A stretch of DNA of 64,000 nt from Aquimarina acroporae (GTDB taxonomy: Bacteria > Bacteroidota > Bacteroidia > Flavobacteriales > Flavobacteriaceae), in the NCBI RefSeq assembly GCF_023195925.1, contig NZ_JALPRE010000006.1:434001-498000 (forward strand). The letters are read 5' to 3'. Under the pieces are notes generated by a model. The model ran no database searches and was not told the origin of the DNA. It was given only the letters and a program-made list of their open reading frames with translations. Below, piece after piece: positions 45,583 to 53,731 of this stretch (position 1 is the first letter of the stretch; each line of letters begins with the position of its first letter). A program made the translations under genes and the position numbers.

Positions 45583-45752
45583 TGGTTGTTTTTTTCTTTT
45601 TTGTCAAAATAGTTTTTTTTGAAATTTCGCTTTTTGCGACCGTATAATTTGTTTTTGTTTCGTTTCGTATTCCAGGAAACAAGAGCGAATAACACAGCGA
45701 TTCCGATAATCATCAGAATAAGCTGGGTTTCTTCAGAAAGAGAATCAAACAT
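45579..45752 (-). CDS. Small single-pass membrane protein, 57 aa
   Basis: A 57-residue ORF too short for most gene callers. It begins MFDSLSEETQLILMIIGIAV, with one TM helix (about 11-27) and a very basic cytoplasmic tail (SWNTKRNKNKLYGRKKRNFK). The stop TGA overlaps the ATG of the adenosyltransferase, which supports real translation. The composition is that of conserved single-TM flavobacterial proteins. Function is unknown. Confidence 0.7.
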   Translation of the reverse strand: MFDSLSEETQLILMIIGIAVLFALVSWNTKRNKNKLYGRKKRNFKKNYFDKKEKNNQ

Positions 45753-45843
45753 TATCTTTACTTTTAAGGTAAAAGTAGAAAAATGGTTTTAAATGCTTGT
45801 AATAAGTGAGGGGTATTTGTGAAGTTATATCCGGTAAAAATGT

Positions 45844-45851
45844 TAAATTTG
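45844..45851 (+). promoter_or_regulatory. Candidate -7 element of recR
   Basis: TAAATTTG matches the consensus and ends 7 bases before the recR ATG, so a transcript from it would have almost no leader. TTTG at 45816-45819 is 24 bases upstream, rather far for a -33 box. Confidence 0.35.
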
Positions 45852-45858
45852 TGGCGCT

Positions 45859-46479
45859 ATGGAATTCTCTTCAAAGTTATTAGAAAATGCAGTTTATGAA
45901 ATGTCTCAATTGCCGGGTATAGGCAAAAGGACTGCTTTACGATTGGTACTTCATTTATTAAGACAGCCAGAAACACAAACAGAACACTTAACCCAAGCTT
46001 TAGGAACATTAAGGAAAGATATTAATTTTTGTAAAAAATGTCATAGTATTAGCGATACCGAGATATGTGATATATGTAGCAATCCAAATAGGATTCAAGA
46101 TGTTATATGTGTAGTTGAAGACATTAGAGATGTAATGGCTATAGAAAGCACAGGACAATATAGAGGTTTGTATCATGTTTTAGGAGGTAAGATTAGTCCA
46201 TTAGATGGTATTGGTCCTCAAGATCTAACTATTGGTTCTTTGGTAGATAAAGTAAAAACAGGAGCAGTTAAAGAGCTGATATTTGCTTTAAGCGCAACTA
46301 TGGAAGGAGATACTACAAATTTTTACATTTACAGACAATTGGAGGGGATGTCTGTTAAAACATCTACAATCGCAAGAGGTATTGGAGTTAATGATGAATT
46401 GGAGTATGCAGACGAGGTAACGCTTGGAAGAAGTATTGTAAATAGAATTCCTTTTGAAAATGCCCTAAAAAACTCTTAA
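45859..46479 (+). CDS. recR: Recombination mediator RecR
   Basis: A 206-residue recombinational repair protein that loads RecA with RecO and RecF. The N-terminal helix-hairpin-helix contains [12 protein letters not shown] (18-29). The zinc finger uses Cys58, Cys61, Cys70 and Cys73. The Toprim domain (about 80-175) begins [15 protein letters not shown]. The C-terminal Walker-B-like [16 protein letters not shown] is intact. Confidence 0.96.
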   Translation: MEFSSKLLENAVYEMSQLPGIGKRTALRLVLHLLRQPETQTEHLTQALGTLRKDINFCKKCHSISDTEICDICSNPNRIQDVICVVEDIRDVMAIESTGQYRGLYHVLGGKISPLDGIGPQDLTIGSLVDKVKTGAVKELIFALSATMEGDTTNFYIYRQLEGMSVKTSTIARGIGVNDELEYADEVTLGRSIVNRIPFENALKNS

Positions 46480-46506
46480 TTTTCCAAAAATTAAAGAGAA
46501 TTCCTT

Positions 46507-47634
46507 CTGAAATTATCAGTTATCATAGTAAGTTATAATGTTCAATATTTTTTAGAACAATGTTTGCTTAGCCTTCGAGAGGCTATATCTTCATTAGACT
46601 CAGAAATTATTGTTGTTGATAATTGTTCGTCTGATGATAGTGTGCAATTAGTTAAGGAACACTTTTCTAAGGTTATTCTTATAGAAAACAAAATAAATAA
46701 TGGTTTCGCTAGTGCAAATAACCAAGGAGCAGAAGTGGCGACTGGCGAATATATTTGTTTCCTAAATCCAGATACTATTGTAGGGCATTCGACCTTTACA
46801 AGGTTAATGAGATCGGCAGAACAGCTACCTCATTTGGGCATTGTTGGGCCTAAACTTATAAGTGGAACTGGTGATTATCTTAGCGAGAGTAAGCGTAATA
46901 TTCCATCTCCATTAACTTCATTTAGAAGACTGTTTGGAATTAACTTAGGGTATGTGAAAAATTACTATGCAGATCATATAAGTGACAATGGTATCGGTGA
47001 TGTAGATGTGTTGGTAGGAGCTTTTATGATGCTAAAAAAGAAAGCATTTATACAAGCAGGAGGTTTTGATGATGATTACTTTATGTATGGCGAGGATATA
47101 GATTTGTCGTATAAGATCAAAAAAAATGGATTATTAAACTATTATATAGGGAATATAGTAGCGGTACATTATAGAGGAGAGAGTACAGATAGGAATGCGG
47201 TTTACGTAAAACGATTTTATAATGCCATGCGTTTGTTTTACAAAAAACACTTTAGAAGTAATGTTATTTTAGATGTTATGGTCTCTACCGGAATTCGTAT
47301 TGTGTCTTTTTTTCAGTCGTTTAAAAACTTTGATAAAAGAAATAGGAAAATTGATAGTTATTTTTTGTTGTCTGATAATGAGAGATTTAGAGGGTTTTTA
47401 GAGGTCGAATTACAACAAAAAGTGGTAATGTTTTCTGTAATAAAAGCTGAAGATTTGGGAGATAGTAATATCGAGATTATCTTTGATAACGATTTTATGA
47501 CCTTTGAAGATATTATAGATCAAATGCAGCTTTTGAAAAAGAAGAATGTTACCTTTAAGATTCGACCCAAAAATTGTAATTACATTTTAGGGAGCAATTT
47601 TAGTGATGGAAAAGGAGAGGTTATAGTATTTTAA
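46507..47634 (+). CDS. GT2 glycosyltransferase with CTG start
   Basis: A family 2 glycosyltransferase, rhamnosyltransferase-like, of about 375 residues. The GT-A fold is clear: LSVIIVSYNV at the N-terminus, VVDNCSSDDS, GFASANNQG and the nucleotide-metal segment FLNPDT, then FDDDYFMYGEDIDLSYK. A TTG at 46564 would delete the first beta strand. The frame extends back to a TAA at 46492 with no ATG, GTG or TTG upstream of the strand, so CTG at 46507 (MKLSVIIV) is the best start. It follows recR by 27 bases. The acceptor is unknown; O-antigen or exopolysaccharide is likely. Confidence 0.88.
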   Translation: MKLSVIIVSYNVQYFLEQCLLSLREAISSLDSEIIVVDNCSSDDSVQLVKEHFSKVILIENKINNGFASANNQGAEVATGEYICFLNPDTIVGHSTFTRLMRSAEQLPHLGIVGPKLISGTGDYLSESKRNIPSPLTSFRRLFGINLGYVKNYYADHISDNGIGDVDVLVGAFMMLKKKAFIQAGGFDDDYFMYGEDIDLSYKIKKNGLLNYYIGNIVAVHYRGESTDRNAVYVKRFYNAMRLFYKKHFRSNVILDVMVSTGIRIVSFFQSFKNFDKRNRKIDSYFLLSDNERFRGFLEVELQQKVVMFSVIKAEDLGDSNIEIIFDNDFMTFEDIIDQMQLLKKKNVTFKIRPKNCNYILGSNFSDGKGEVIVF

Positions 47635-47724
47635 ATAAACTTTAATAGAGAAAAACTAATATTAAAGCTTTATTTTAATTAAATTCGCAAAAAATTTAAC
47701 TTATAAACACTTTGGATTAAGAAT

Positions 47725-49068
47725 ATGGCAAAATTTGAGCTTAAACTTCCAAAAATGGGTGAGAGTGTTGCAGAGGCAACAATAACAACTTGGTTAAAAG
47801 AAGTTGGAGATACTATTGAACTAGATGATGCAGTGGTAGAAATTGCTACAGATAAGGTAGATAGTGAGGTACCTAGTGAGGTAGAAGGAGTGCTTGTTGA
47901 AAAGCTTTTCGAAGTTGATGATGTGGTACAAGTAGGTCAAACTATTGCTGTTATTGAAACCGAAGGAGATGTAGTAGAGGTTTCTGGTCCATCAGAAACA
48001 GTTATAAAAAACGAGGAAGCTCCAAAAGAAGCTGTGGTACTTGAGACTCAAGTAGCCGATGTTGTGGAGGCTGTTGCTGAAGGTGCTGCCGTAGATTTTT
48101 CGGGGAGTTCTAAGTTTTATTCACCGTTAGTGAAAAACATAGCTTCTGCCGAGGGAATTTCAGTAGAAGAACTTGATGCACTTACAGGTACAGGAAAAGA
48201 TGGTCGGGTTACCAAAAACGATATTCTCCAATTTGTAGAAGATCGTAAAAACGGAAAAGTATCTGCACCTGTACAGCCAGTTAAAGCAGTGGTAAAAGCA
48301 GCTCCGGCTGCTCCTAAAAAGGAGGTTTCTCAAAAACCTGCTCCTGTGGTGGCTTCTGGAGAAGATGAAATCATAGAAATGACTAGGATGGGTAAACTTA
48401 TTGCTCATCATATGGTAGATTCGGTACAGACTTCAGCGCATGTACAATCTTTTATTGAAGCAGATGTAACCAATATTTGGAACTGGAGAAAAAAGGTGAA
48501 AGGAGATTTTATGAAACGCGAAGGAGAGAATCTTACTTTTACACCAATCTTTATGGAAGCTGTTGCAAAGGCGCTTAAAGATTTTCCGATGATGAATATT
48601 TCTGTTTCAGGAGATACAATAATTAAAAAGAAAAATATTAACCTAGGTATGGCTGCGGCATTACCAGACGGGAACCTGATTGTTCCCGTTATAAAGAATG
48701 CAGACCAATTAAATATGGTTGGAATGACCAAAGCTGTTAATGATTTAGCTAATAGAGCTCGTAATAATCAATTAAAGCCTGATGATATTCAAAATGGAAC
48801 ATATACAGTTACCAATGTAGGAACCTTTGGTAGTATAATGGGGACACCAATTATCAACCAGCCTCAAGTAGGTATCTTAGCGTTAGGTGCTATTCGAAAA
48901 GTTCCTGCTGTAATTGAGACTCCAGAAGGAGATTTTATCGGGATTCGATATAAAATGTTTTTGTCACATTCTTATGATCATAGAGTGGTTAACGGAGCGT
49001 TAGGAGGACAATTTGTACAGCGCGTAAAAGATTACTTAGAAGCGTTTGATGTGAATAGAGAGATCTAG
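47725..49068 (+). CDS. Dihydrolipoamide acyltransferase E2 of a 2-oxo acid dehydrogenase
   Basis: A 447-residue E2 component that transfers acyl groups from lipoyl to CoA. One lipoyl domain (1-78) has Lys44 in the ATDKVDSEV turn. A flexible Val/Glu-rich linker, a peripheral subunit-binding domain (about 130-170; IASAEGISVEELDALTGTGKDGRVTKNDI) and another Ala/Pro linker follow. The catalytic domain (about 215-447) ends with SHSYDHRVVNGA. The sequence resembles branched-chain or 2-oxoglutarate type E2s; E1 and E3 genes are not adjacent. Confidence 0.9.
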   Translation: MAKFELKLPKMGESVAEATITTWLKEVGDTIELDDAVVEIATDKVDSEVPSEVEGVLVEKLFEVDDVVQVGQTIAVIETEGDVVEVSGPSETVIKNEEAPKEAVVLETQVADVVEAVAEGAAVDFSGSSKFYSPLVKNIASAEGISVEELDALTGTGKDGRVTKNDILQFVEDRKNGKVSAPVQPVKAVVKAAPAAPKKEVSQKPAPVVASGEDEIIEMTRMGKLIAHHMVDSVQTSAHVQSFIEADVTNIWNWRKKVKGDFMKREGENLTFTPIFMEAVAKALKDFPMMNISVSGDTIIKKKNINLGMAAALPDGNLIVPVIKNADQLNMVGMTKAVNDLANRARNNQLKPDDIQNGTYTVTNVGTFGSIMGTPIINQPQVGILALGAIRKVPAVIETPEGDFIGIRYKMFLSHSYDHRVVNGALGGQFVQRVKDYLEAFDVNREI

Positions 49069-49093
49069 AAAATAAACTAAAACCTATTGTAAG

Positions 49094-49123
49094 AACCTCG
49101 TAGTACAACTACGAGGTTTTTTT
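49094..49123 (+). terminator. Terminator of the E2 gene
   Basis: AACCTCGTAGT (49094-49104) and ACTACGAGGTT (49108-49118) form an 11-pair perfect stem with a 3-base loop and a T-run. Confidence 0.93.
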
Positions 49124-49221
49124 GTGGACAAAGTGTTTGATTTAAAAGATGTTGTAAATATTTGTTCAATTTAAATAACTTTTATATTTTTGAGGTGTAC
49201 TAGATAACTAATACACTAGAT

Positions 49222-50073
49222 ATGATTCAAATAAGAGGTTTAAAATTTCATTATCCTAAAAGCAGAGTGGTGCTTAATGATATTTCATTGGATTTCAGTT
49301 CTGGTAATATTTATGGGCTGTTTGGTGAAAATGGAGAAGGGAAAAGTACACTTATAAAATTAATGGCGGGTCTGCTTTTTCCGAAAAAAGGATATTGCCA
49401 AATGTCTAACAATGATCTCTCAAAAAGAAGAATAGAAGATATGCGAGAGGTGTTTATGGTGCCCGAAGATTTTGAATTGCCTAGTTTAAGTATTCATAAG
49501 TTTGAAAAAATAAACGCTCCTTTTTACCCTAAGTTTTCTCAAGATCAATTCTATGATTTAATACGGGAATTCAAGCTTTCGCCGCAAGAAAACCTTTCTG
49601 CGTTGTCTTTTGGGCAAAAGAAAAAAGTTCTTATTGCTTTTGGGGTTTCTGCAAACACTAGTTTGTTGTTATTGGATGAGCCAACTAATGGTTTAGATAT
49701 ACCTTCCAAAAGTCAGTTTAGAAAAATAATGGCTTCTGCAGTAGATGAAGGTAAATGTATTGTGATTTCAACGCATCAAGTAAGAGATTTACATAGTCTT
49801 ATTAATCATGTTGTGATTTTGGGGCAATCTAAAGTTGTATTCGATCAGCCTTTTTCTTCGATTTCTGAAAAGCTTTGGTTTGGTAGGGCGAAGCAGGATA
49901 GGCAGGATCAAATTATATATACCGAACCTTCTTTTGGTAGCAGAGCCGTCCTTGAAAGATTAGATCAGGAGGAAACAGAGGTAGATTTAGAGTTACTATT
50001 TAATGCGGTAGTGAGTAATCCGGAGAGAATTAATAACGTGGTAAAAGGTAAGATGCATGGCACAGTCATTTAA
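49222..50073 (+). CDS. ABC transporter ATPase of a YtrA-type operon
   Basis: A 283-residue ABC ATPase. Walker A is GENGEGKST (35-43), the signature region is LSFGQKKKV and Walker B is LLLLDEPTNGLD, with the switch His in VISTHQVRD. It is in an operon with a permease and a GntR/YtrA-type regulator. In this class the exporters usually answer cell-wall-active compounds or handle membrane stress. It overlaps the permease by 17 bases. Confidence 0.9.
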   Translation: MIQIRGLKFHYPKSRVVLNDISLDFSSGNIYGLFGENGEGKSTLIKLMAGLLFPKKGYCQMSNNDLSKRRIEDMREVFMVPEDFELPSLSIHKFEKINAPFYPKFSQDQFYDLIREFKLSPQENLSALSFGQKKKVLIAFGVSANTSLLLLDEPTNGLDIPSKSQFRKIMASAVDEGKCIVISTHQVRDLHSLINHVVILGQSKVVFDQPFSSISEKLWFGRAKQDRQDQIIYTEPSFGSRAVLERLDQEETEVDLELLFNAVVSNPERINNVVKGKMHGTVI

Positions 50074-50815
50074 TATAAAAAGAGTAAGTAGTCTTATGTA
50101 TAGGAACTTAGTTCTTCTTAGAGGAGCTATAATCACCACCTTGTTGGTGGCTGGTGGTCTTATTTTGGTTGCTACACTATTAAGTATTCGCGGAGATTAT
50201 GTGGTAAAATCTAATGAGTTTATAGGGGTGTTCTCAGTACTGTTTTTATCAATAGGGTTATTATTTACTTTTGCGATTTTTAGAGAAATGCATAGTGGTA
50301 AGTCAAGTTACTTTTATTTTTTACTACCAGTTACAGCATTAGAAAGAGTAATAGCAGCATGGTTATTGTCCAACGTTATTTATATTATTGTATTTACATT
50401 TTTTGCATTTGTAATTGGACAAATAGCAATTTTACTTTGTAGTTTTTCTCCTAGTACCGGTATACACTTTTTACCCATATTTTCTGAAACGTTTTGGACG
50501 GTGGTCAAATTTTATTTTTTCGTTCAACCTGCATTTCTTCTCGGAGCTGTGGTGTTTTCAAAAAATAGAATTGGTAAAACCTTATTAGCGGCAATAGTGG
50601 TGTTTTTTTGTGTTTTTATATACAATCTCATACTATGTTTTGCATTTACGGGAGGGGCTTTCGATGTATTTACATCCGACCCATTCTCTACAGATGCATT
50701 CGATTTGGCAACAAAAGATGTCTCTGGAATAGGAGCGTTTCTGTTTAGTCTCGTATTTGGCCCTATGATGCTTTTGGTAACTTATTTTAGAATAACAGAA
50801 AAGGAGATACGATAA
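50057..50815 (+). CDS. ABC transporter membrane subunit
   Basis: A 252-residue protein with six hydrophobic helices, no ATPase motifs and an ABC-2-like layout. FREMHSGKSSYFYFLLPVTALERVIAAWL is the conserved cytoplasmic loop segment between helices 2 and 3. It starts inside the ATPase gene (17-base overlap) and its stop shares a base with the regulator start. It is the membrane half of the exporter. Confidence 0.85.
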   Translation: MAQSFNIKRVSSLMYRNLVLLRGAIITTLLVAGGLILVATLLSIRGDYVVKSNEFIGVFSVLFLSIGLLFTFAIFREMHSGKSSYFYFLLPVTALERVIAAWLLSNVIYIIVFTFFAFVIGQIAILLCSFSPSTGIHFLPIFSETFWTVVKFYFFVQPAFLLGAVVFSKNRIGKTLLAAIVVFFCVFIYNLILCFAFTGGAFDVFTSDPFSTDAFDLATKDVSGIGAFLFSLVFGPMMLLVTYFRITEKEIR

Positions 50816-51195
50816 TGGATTTTGATAATGGCAAGCCTATCTATCTGCAAATTGTAGATTTCTTTTATGAGAATATTCTTATAAGGAAATGGCAGGAAAA
50901 TGAGAGGATACCTTCTGTGCGAGAGGTTGCTGTTACCGTTGAAGTAAATCCGAATACAGCAATACGAGCGTTTAACCATTTACAAGAACAAGAGGTGATC
51001 TATAACAAAAGAGGAATTGGGTATTTCGTCTCAGAAAAAGGATATGATACTGTTCTGGAGATTAAGAAAAAAGAATTTATGGGTGTAAAATTACCTAATA
51101 TATTTAAAGAAATGATGCTCTTAGATGTAGAGTTTGAAGAAGTAAAACACTCTTATGACGAGTATGTTAAAAATGTAAATGATGAGAAAAAGTAA
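50815..51195 (+). CDS. GntR-family regulator, YtrA subfamily
   Basis: A 126-residue winged-helix regulator. KPIYLQIVDFFYENIL opens the domain, RIPSVREVAVTVEVNPNTAIRAFNHLQEQ is the helix-turn-helix, and YNKRGIGYFV is the wing. The short C-terminal helix (about 80-126) is the YtrA-type dimerisation region rather than an effector domain. It overlaps the permease by one base and the next gene by 17. It probably represses this operon. Confidence 0.9.
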   Translation: MDFDNGKPIYLQIVDFFYENILIRKWQENERIPSVREVAVTVEVNPNTAIRAFNHLQEQEVIYNKRGIGYFVSEKGYDTVLEIKKKEFMGVKLPNIFKEMMLLDVEFEEVKHSYDEYVKNVNDEKK

Positions 51196-51727
51196 TTTAG
51201 TTTTAATAATTGCCGTTGCAGTTTTAGCATTTTTCTTTTTGGCGTTTCAAGCTATTATGCATGATTATATCGATAAGGTAGACAGAAGAAAAGTGGTATC
51301 TGATTTTAAAGAAGAGATACGAACCGTTTCGTCTTTTAAAAGAATATATAATAGTCAGGATGCAACAATTTATTTTACTCAAGATAGTATTACTACCATA
51401 AAAATTAAAGGACCCGAAACATACATCTCTAAGGTCAAAATTAGAGTCGTTGGTGATACTCTTTTTATTGATAAGACACCAGAAATTAGGAAAAAAGATA
51501 GTGTAAAGATATTTATTTCTAATCCAGGTTTAATAGAAATTGATATGAGTTCGGGAACAATGTTTGAAACTGTTCATCAAGTTTTGGGAGATAAGATAGA
51601 ATTGCATTTTAGTAATGCGAGTAAAGGATATCTCGATTTGTCCTATAAGTCGGTAAAATGCAAGGCGGTTTCAGATTCAAAAGTCAACATAAAAGGGAAT
51701 TCTAATCATATAGATTTCACAAATTAA
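51179..51727 (+). CDS. Exported GIN-domain-like protein
   Basis: A 182-residue protein with one N-terminal TM or signal segment (about 8-25) and a beta-rich body. The pattern of short strands (IELHFSNASKGYLDLSYKSVKCKAVSDS) is like the right-handed beta helix of GIN/DUF2807 domains. Tandem ATGs at 51179 and 51182 are both possible starts. It is coupled to the GntR gene by a 17-base overlap. GIN-like proteins often end such operons in Bacteroidota; function is unknown. Confidence 0.72.
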   Translation: MMRKSNLVLIIAVAVLAFFFLAFQAIMHDYIDKVDRRKVVSDFKEEIRTVSSFKRIYNSQDATIYFTQDSITTIKIKGPETYISKVKIRVVGDTLFIDKTPEIRKKDSVKIFISNPGLIEIDMSSGTMFETVHQVLGDKIELHFSNASKGYLDLSYKSVKCKAVSDSKVNIKGNSNHIDFTN

Positions 51728-51800
51728 ATCAATTACAACTGAAGAAATATGGAAACGAACAGAAAGTAGTTAAATCATCATCAATCAATCTTAATCATTA

Positions 51801-51818
51801 ATCAAAAAACGAACAGTT
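51801..51818 (+). repeat. Recurrent leader motif, copy 1
   Basis: ATCAAAAAAC followed by GAACAGTT lies immediately upstream of the ATG at 51819. Near-identical leaders precede the next two genes (52331-52347 and 53042-53057). Confidence 0.5.
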
Positions 51819-52271
51819 ATGAACTTCGAAAAGAGCATGGCAATAATGCCAAATGAGCAGTATCATACTGCCAAAAAGATATCCAAATTTAAAAGTTGCG
51901 CAATGCGATTTGTGTATCTTATAACCTTTGTAGCGCTAGGGTATGATGTGTGGTCAGAAATCATAAATCCAAGTGAAACCTGGGGCACCTATGATGGAGT
52001 AGTTTATAGTTTTTGGGCTGGCTACGCATTGCTGATGGGGCTTGGTATACGATACCCGTTAAAGATGTTGCCCTTATTATTACTTCAATTAAGCTATAAA
52101 TCTATTTGGTTACTAGGTATTTATCTTCCTTTGAGTCTATCTGGAAGATTAGATGAAGGTGTCGAGGGGTTTTTAACACCTTTTTTGATTGCTGTACCAC
52201 TAGATGTAATAGCAATTCCTTGGAAGTATACTTATGAGAATTATATAAAACGACTTTTTTGGGTTAAGTAA
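51819..52271 (+). CDS. Membrane protein of unknown function, 150 aa
   Basis: A 150-residue protein with about four hydrophobic segments (about 28-45, 60-78, 83-105 and 118-140). It starts with a short amphipathic N-terminus (MNFEKSMAIMPNEQYHTAKK). I recognise no family. It is 91 bases after the GIN-like gene and shares its leader motif with the next two membrane-protein genes, so it is probably in the same regulon. Confidence 0.65.
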   Translation: MNFEKSMAIMPNEQYHTAKKISKFKSCAMRFVYLITFVALGYDVWSEIINPSETWGTYDGVVYSFWAGYALLMGLGIRYPLKMLPLLLLQLSYKSIWLLGIYLPLSLSGRLDEGVEGFLTPFLIAVPLDVIAIPWKYTYENYIKRLFWVK

Positions 52272-52330
52272 TAGGCTTATATCCATATACAGAGGTTTGA
52301 ACATACAGTAGTTCAAACCGGAAATCATCA

Positions 52331-52347
52331 ATCAAAAAACGAATATT
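52331..52347 (+). repeat. Recurrent leader motif, copy 2
   Basis: ATCAAAAAAC plus GAATATT directly precedes the ATG at 52348. The seven bases after the motif differ from copy 1 by few changes. Confidence 0.5.
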
Positions 52348-53025
52348 ATGAATTTAAATCCTAAAATAGGAAGGGTATTGGGTTGCCTTTTTTTAACTCA
52401 ATTTGTATTGGGTGTTTTAATAAACTTTCATTTATTAGGCCCAGTAATCTACGATAAAGATTTCTTGGCGATAGCCTCTTCTCAGTCCAATATAGTAATT
52501 ACAGCGGTATTACTTGCAGTGGTATTAAGTGGTTTTGGTTTTTGGGCTGCACTGCTATTAAAACCATTTTTCTCGATCTACAAAAATTCTTTAGCACTTT
52601 GGTATCTAGGTTTTAGTATTATAGGTTTTGCTATCACCTTGGTAGATAATACTGTTGTACTTTCTATTCTGTCTGTAAGTAACGATTACGTGCAAGCTCA
52701 TGATTCAGATACAAAACTGCTAAAGGGTTTTGGTAATCTAATTCTTGATATGAGGGGTTGGGTACACATGATGGATATGCTCGTTGGAGGAATATCTATG
52801 ATGATCTTGTATTATGGGTTTTGCCAAACAAAGCTTGTCCCTGGTCTTTTATCTATTCTGGGGTGTGCAGCAACTTTGGTCATGTTGGGTAATGTGCTCT
52901 GGTCTATTTATGGTACAGGATCAATGACACTTTACCTTCCTGTTGGGTTAATGCAAATAGCAATTGCGTTTTGGCTAATTATAAAAGGTTTTACTCTTAA
53001 GAAACTAGTTCCAGATACCGTATAA
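52348..53025 (+). CDS. DUF4386 membrane protein
   Basis: A 225-residue protein with six or so TM helices. GRVLGCLFLTQFVLGVLINF, the segment GPVIYDKDFL and LWYLGFSIIGFAITLVDN fit DUF4386. The family has no known biochemical role. It lies between two other membrane proteins, each carrying the same leader motif, in a downstream extension of the YtrA-type operon. Confidence 0.82.
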   Translation: MNLNPKIGRVLGCLFLTQFVLGVLINFHLLGPVIYDKDFLAIASSQSNIVITAVLLAVVLSGFGFWAALLLKPFFSIYKNSLALWYLGFSIIGFAITLVDNTVVLSILSVSNDYVQAHDSDTKLLKGFGNLILDMRGWVHMMDMLVGGISMMILYYGFCQTKLVPGLLSILGCAATLVMLGNVLWSIYGTGSMTLYLPVGLMQIAIAFWLIIKGFTLKKLVPDTV

Positions 53026-53041
53026 AAATTCATCATTAACA

Positions 53042-53057
53042 ATCAAAAAACAAAATT
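53042..53057 (+). repeat. Recurrent leader motif, copy 3
   Basis: ATCAAAAAAC plus AAAATT directly precedes the ATG at 53058. Confidence 0.5.
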
Positions 53058-53729
53058 ATGCAAACGATAAATAAAACAATTCAATTTGGAGAATTCGTAG
53101 AGGGATATACTATTCCTGTTTTAAACGAAAGAGAAATAAGAGCAGCAGCTGGAGTTTTATTTCTGCTTATGCTTATTTCGATACTCATAGTCGTTTTTAC
53201 AGGTGATTTTACCATGCTCAAATATGCAGTTACTATTTTTCTTACCGATATTATGATTAGGGTTTTAATAAATCCTAAGTTTTCCCCATTTCTTATTTTA
53301 GGTAGGCTAATGGTTCGTAATCAAGTGCCAGAATATGTGGGAGCACCTCAAAAGAAATTTGCTTGGAAAATTGGTTTGATACTATCTGCAACTATATTCA
53401 TACTTTCTAATGTGATCAACTCCTACGGACCCGTTACGGCACTTATTTGCTTAATATGTCTGGTATTTTTGTTTTGGGAAACAGCTTTTGGTATTTGTTT
53501 GGGTTGTAAGTTTTATAGCATCTTTTATAAAGATAAGGTACAATATTGCCCAGGGGAGGTTTGTGAAAGAAAAGATAGGCAAAACATACAAAAAACGTCT
53601 CGAATACAACTTATGATTGTTTTAGGGTTCATTTTTTATATAGTGATCATGGTAATGCTTCTGCAAGATGTTTATACAGAAGACCCTAGAGACTTATGGG
53701 ATATCATTCAGGGAACAGCAGAAAAATAA
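53058..53729 (+). CDS. DUF4395 membrane protein
   Basis: A 223-residue protein with about four TM helices (about 28-46, 50-68, 98-116 and 120-140, with a further one near 180-200). LNEREIRAAAGVLFLLMLIS at the start and PKFSPFLILGRLMVRNQVPEYVGAPQKKFAWKIG are typical of DUF4395. A loop with Cys residues (GICLGCKFY, CPGEVC) is conserved in the family and could bind metal or form disulfides. Function is unknown. Its stop is two bases before the start of the class V enzyme. Confidence 0.85.
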   Translation: MQTINKTIQFGEFVEGYTIPVLNEREIRAAAGVLFLLMLISILIVVFTGDFTMLKYAVTIFLTDIMIRVLINPKFSPFLILGRLMVRNQVPEYVGAPQKKFAWKIGLILSATIFILSNVINSYGPVTALICLICLVFLFWETAFGICLGCKFYSIFYKDKVQYCPGEVCERKDRQNIQKTSRIQLMIVLGFIFYIVIMVMLLQDVYTEDPRDLWDIIQGTAEK

Positions 53730-53731
53730 TT

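Noticed and set aside
53696-53731. Upstream ATG of the class V PLP gene
   Set aside because: The added 12 residues lie inside the DUF4395 gene and are not conserved; ATG 53732 gives the normal N-terminus.
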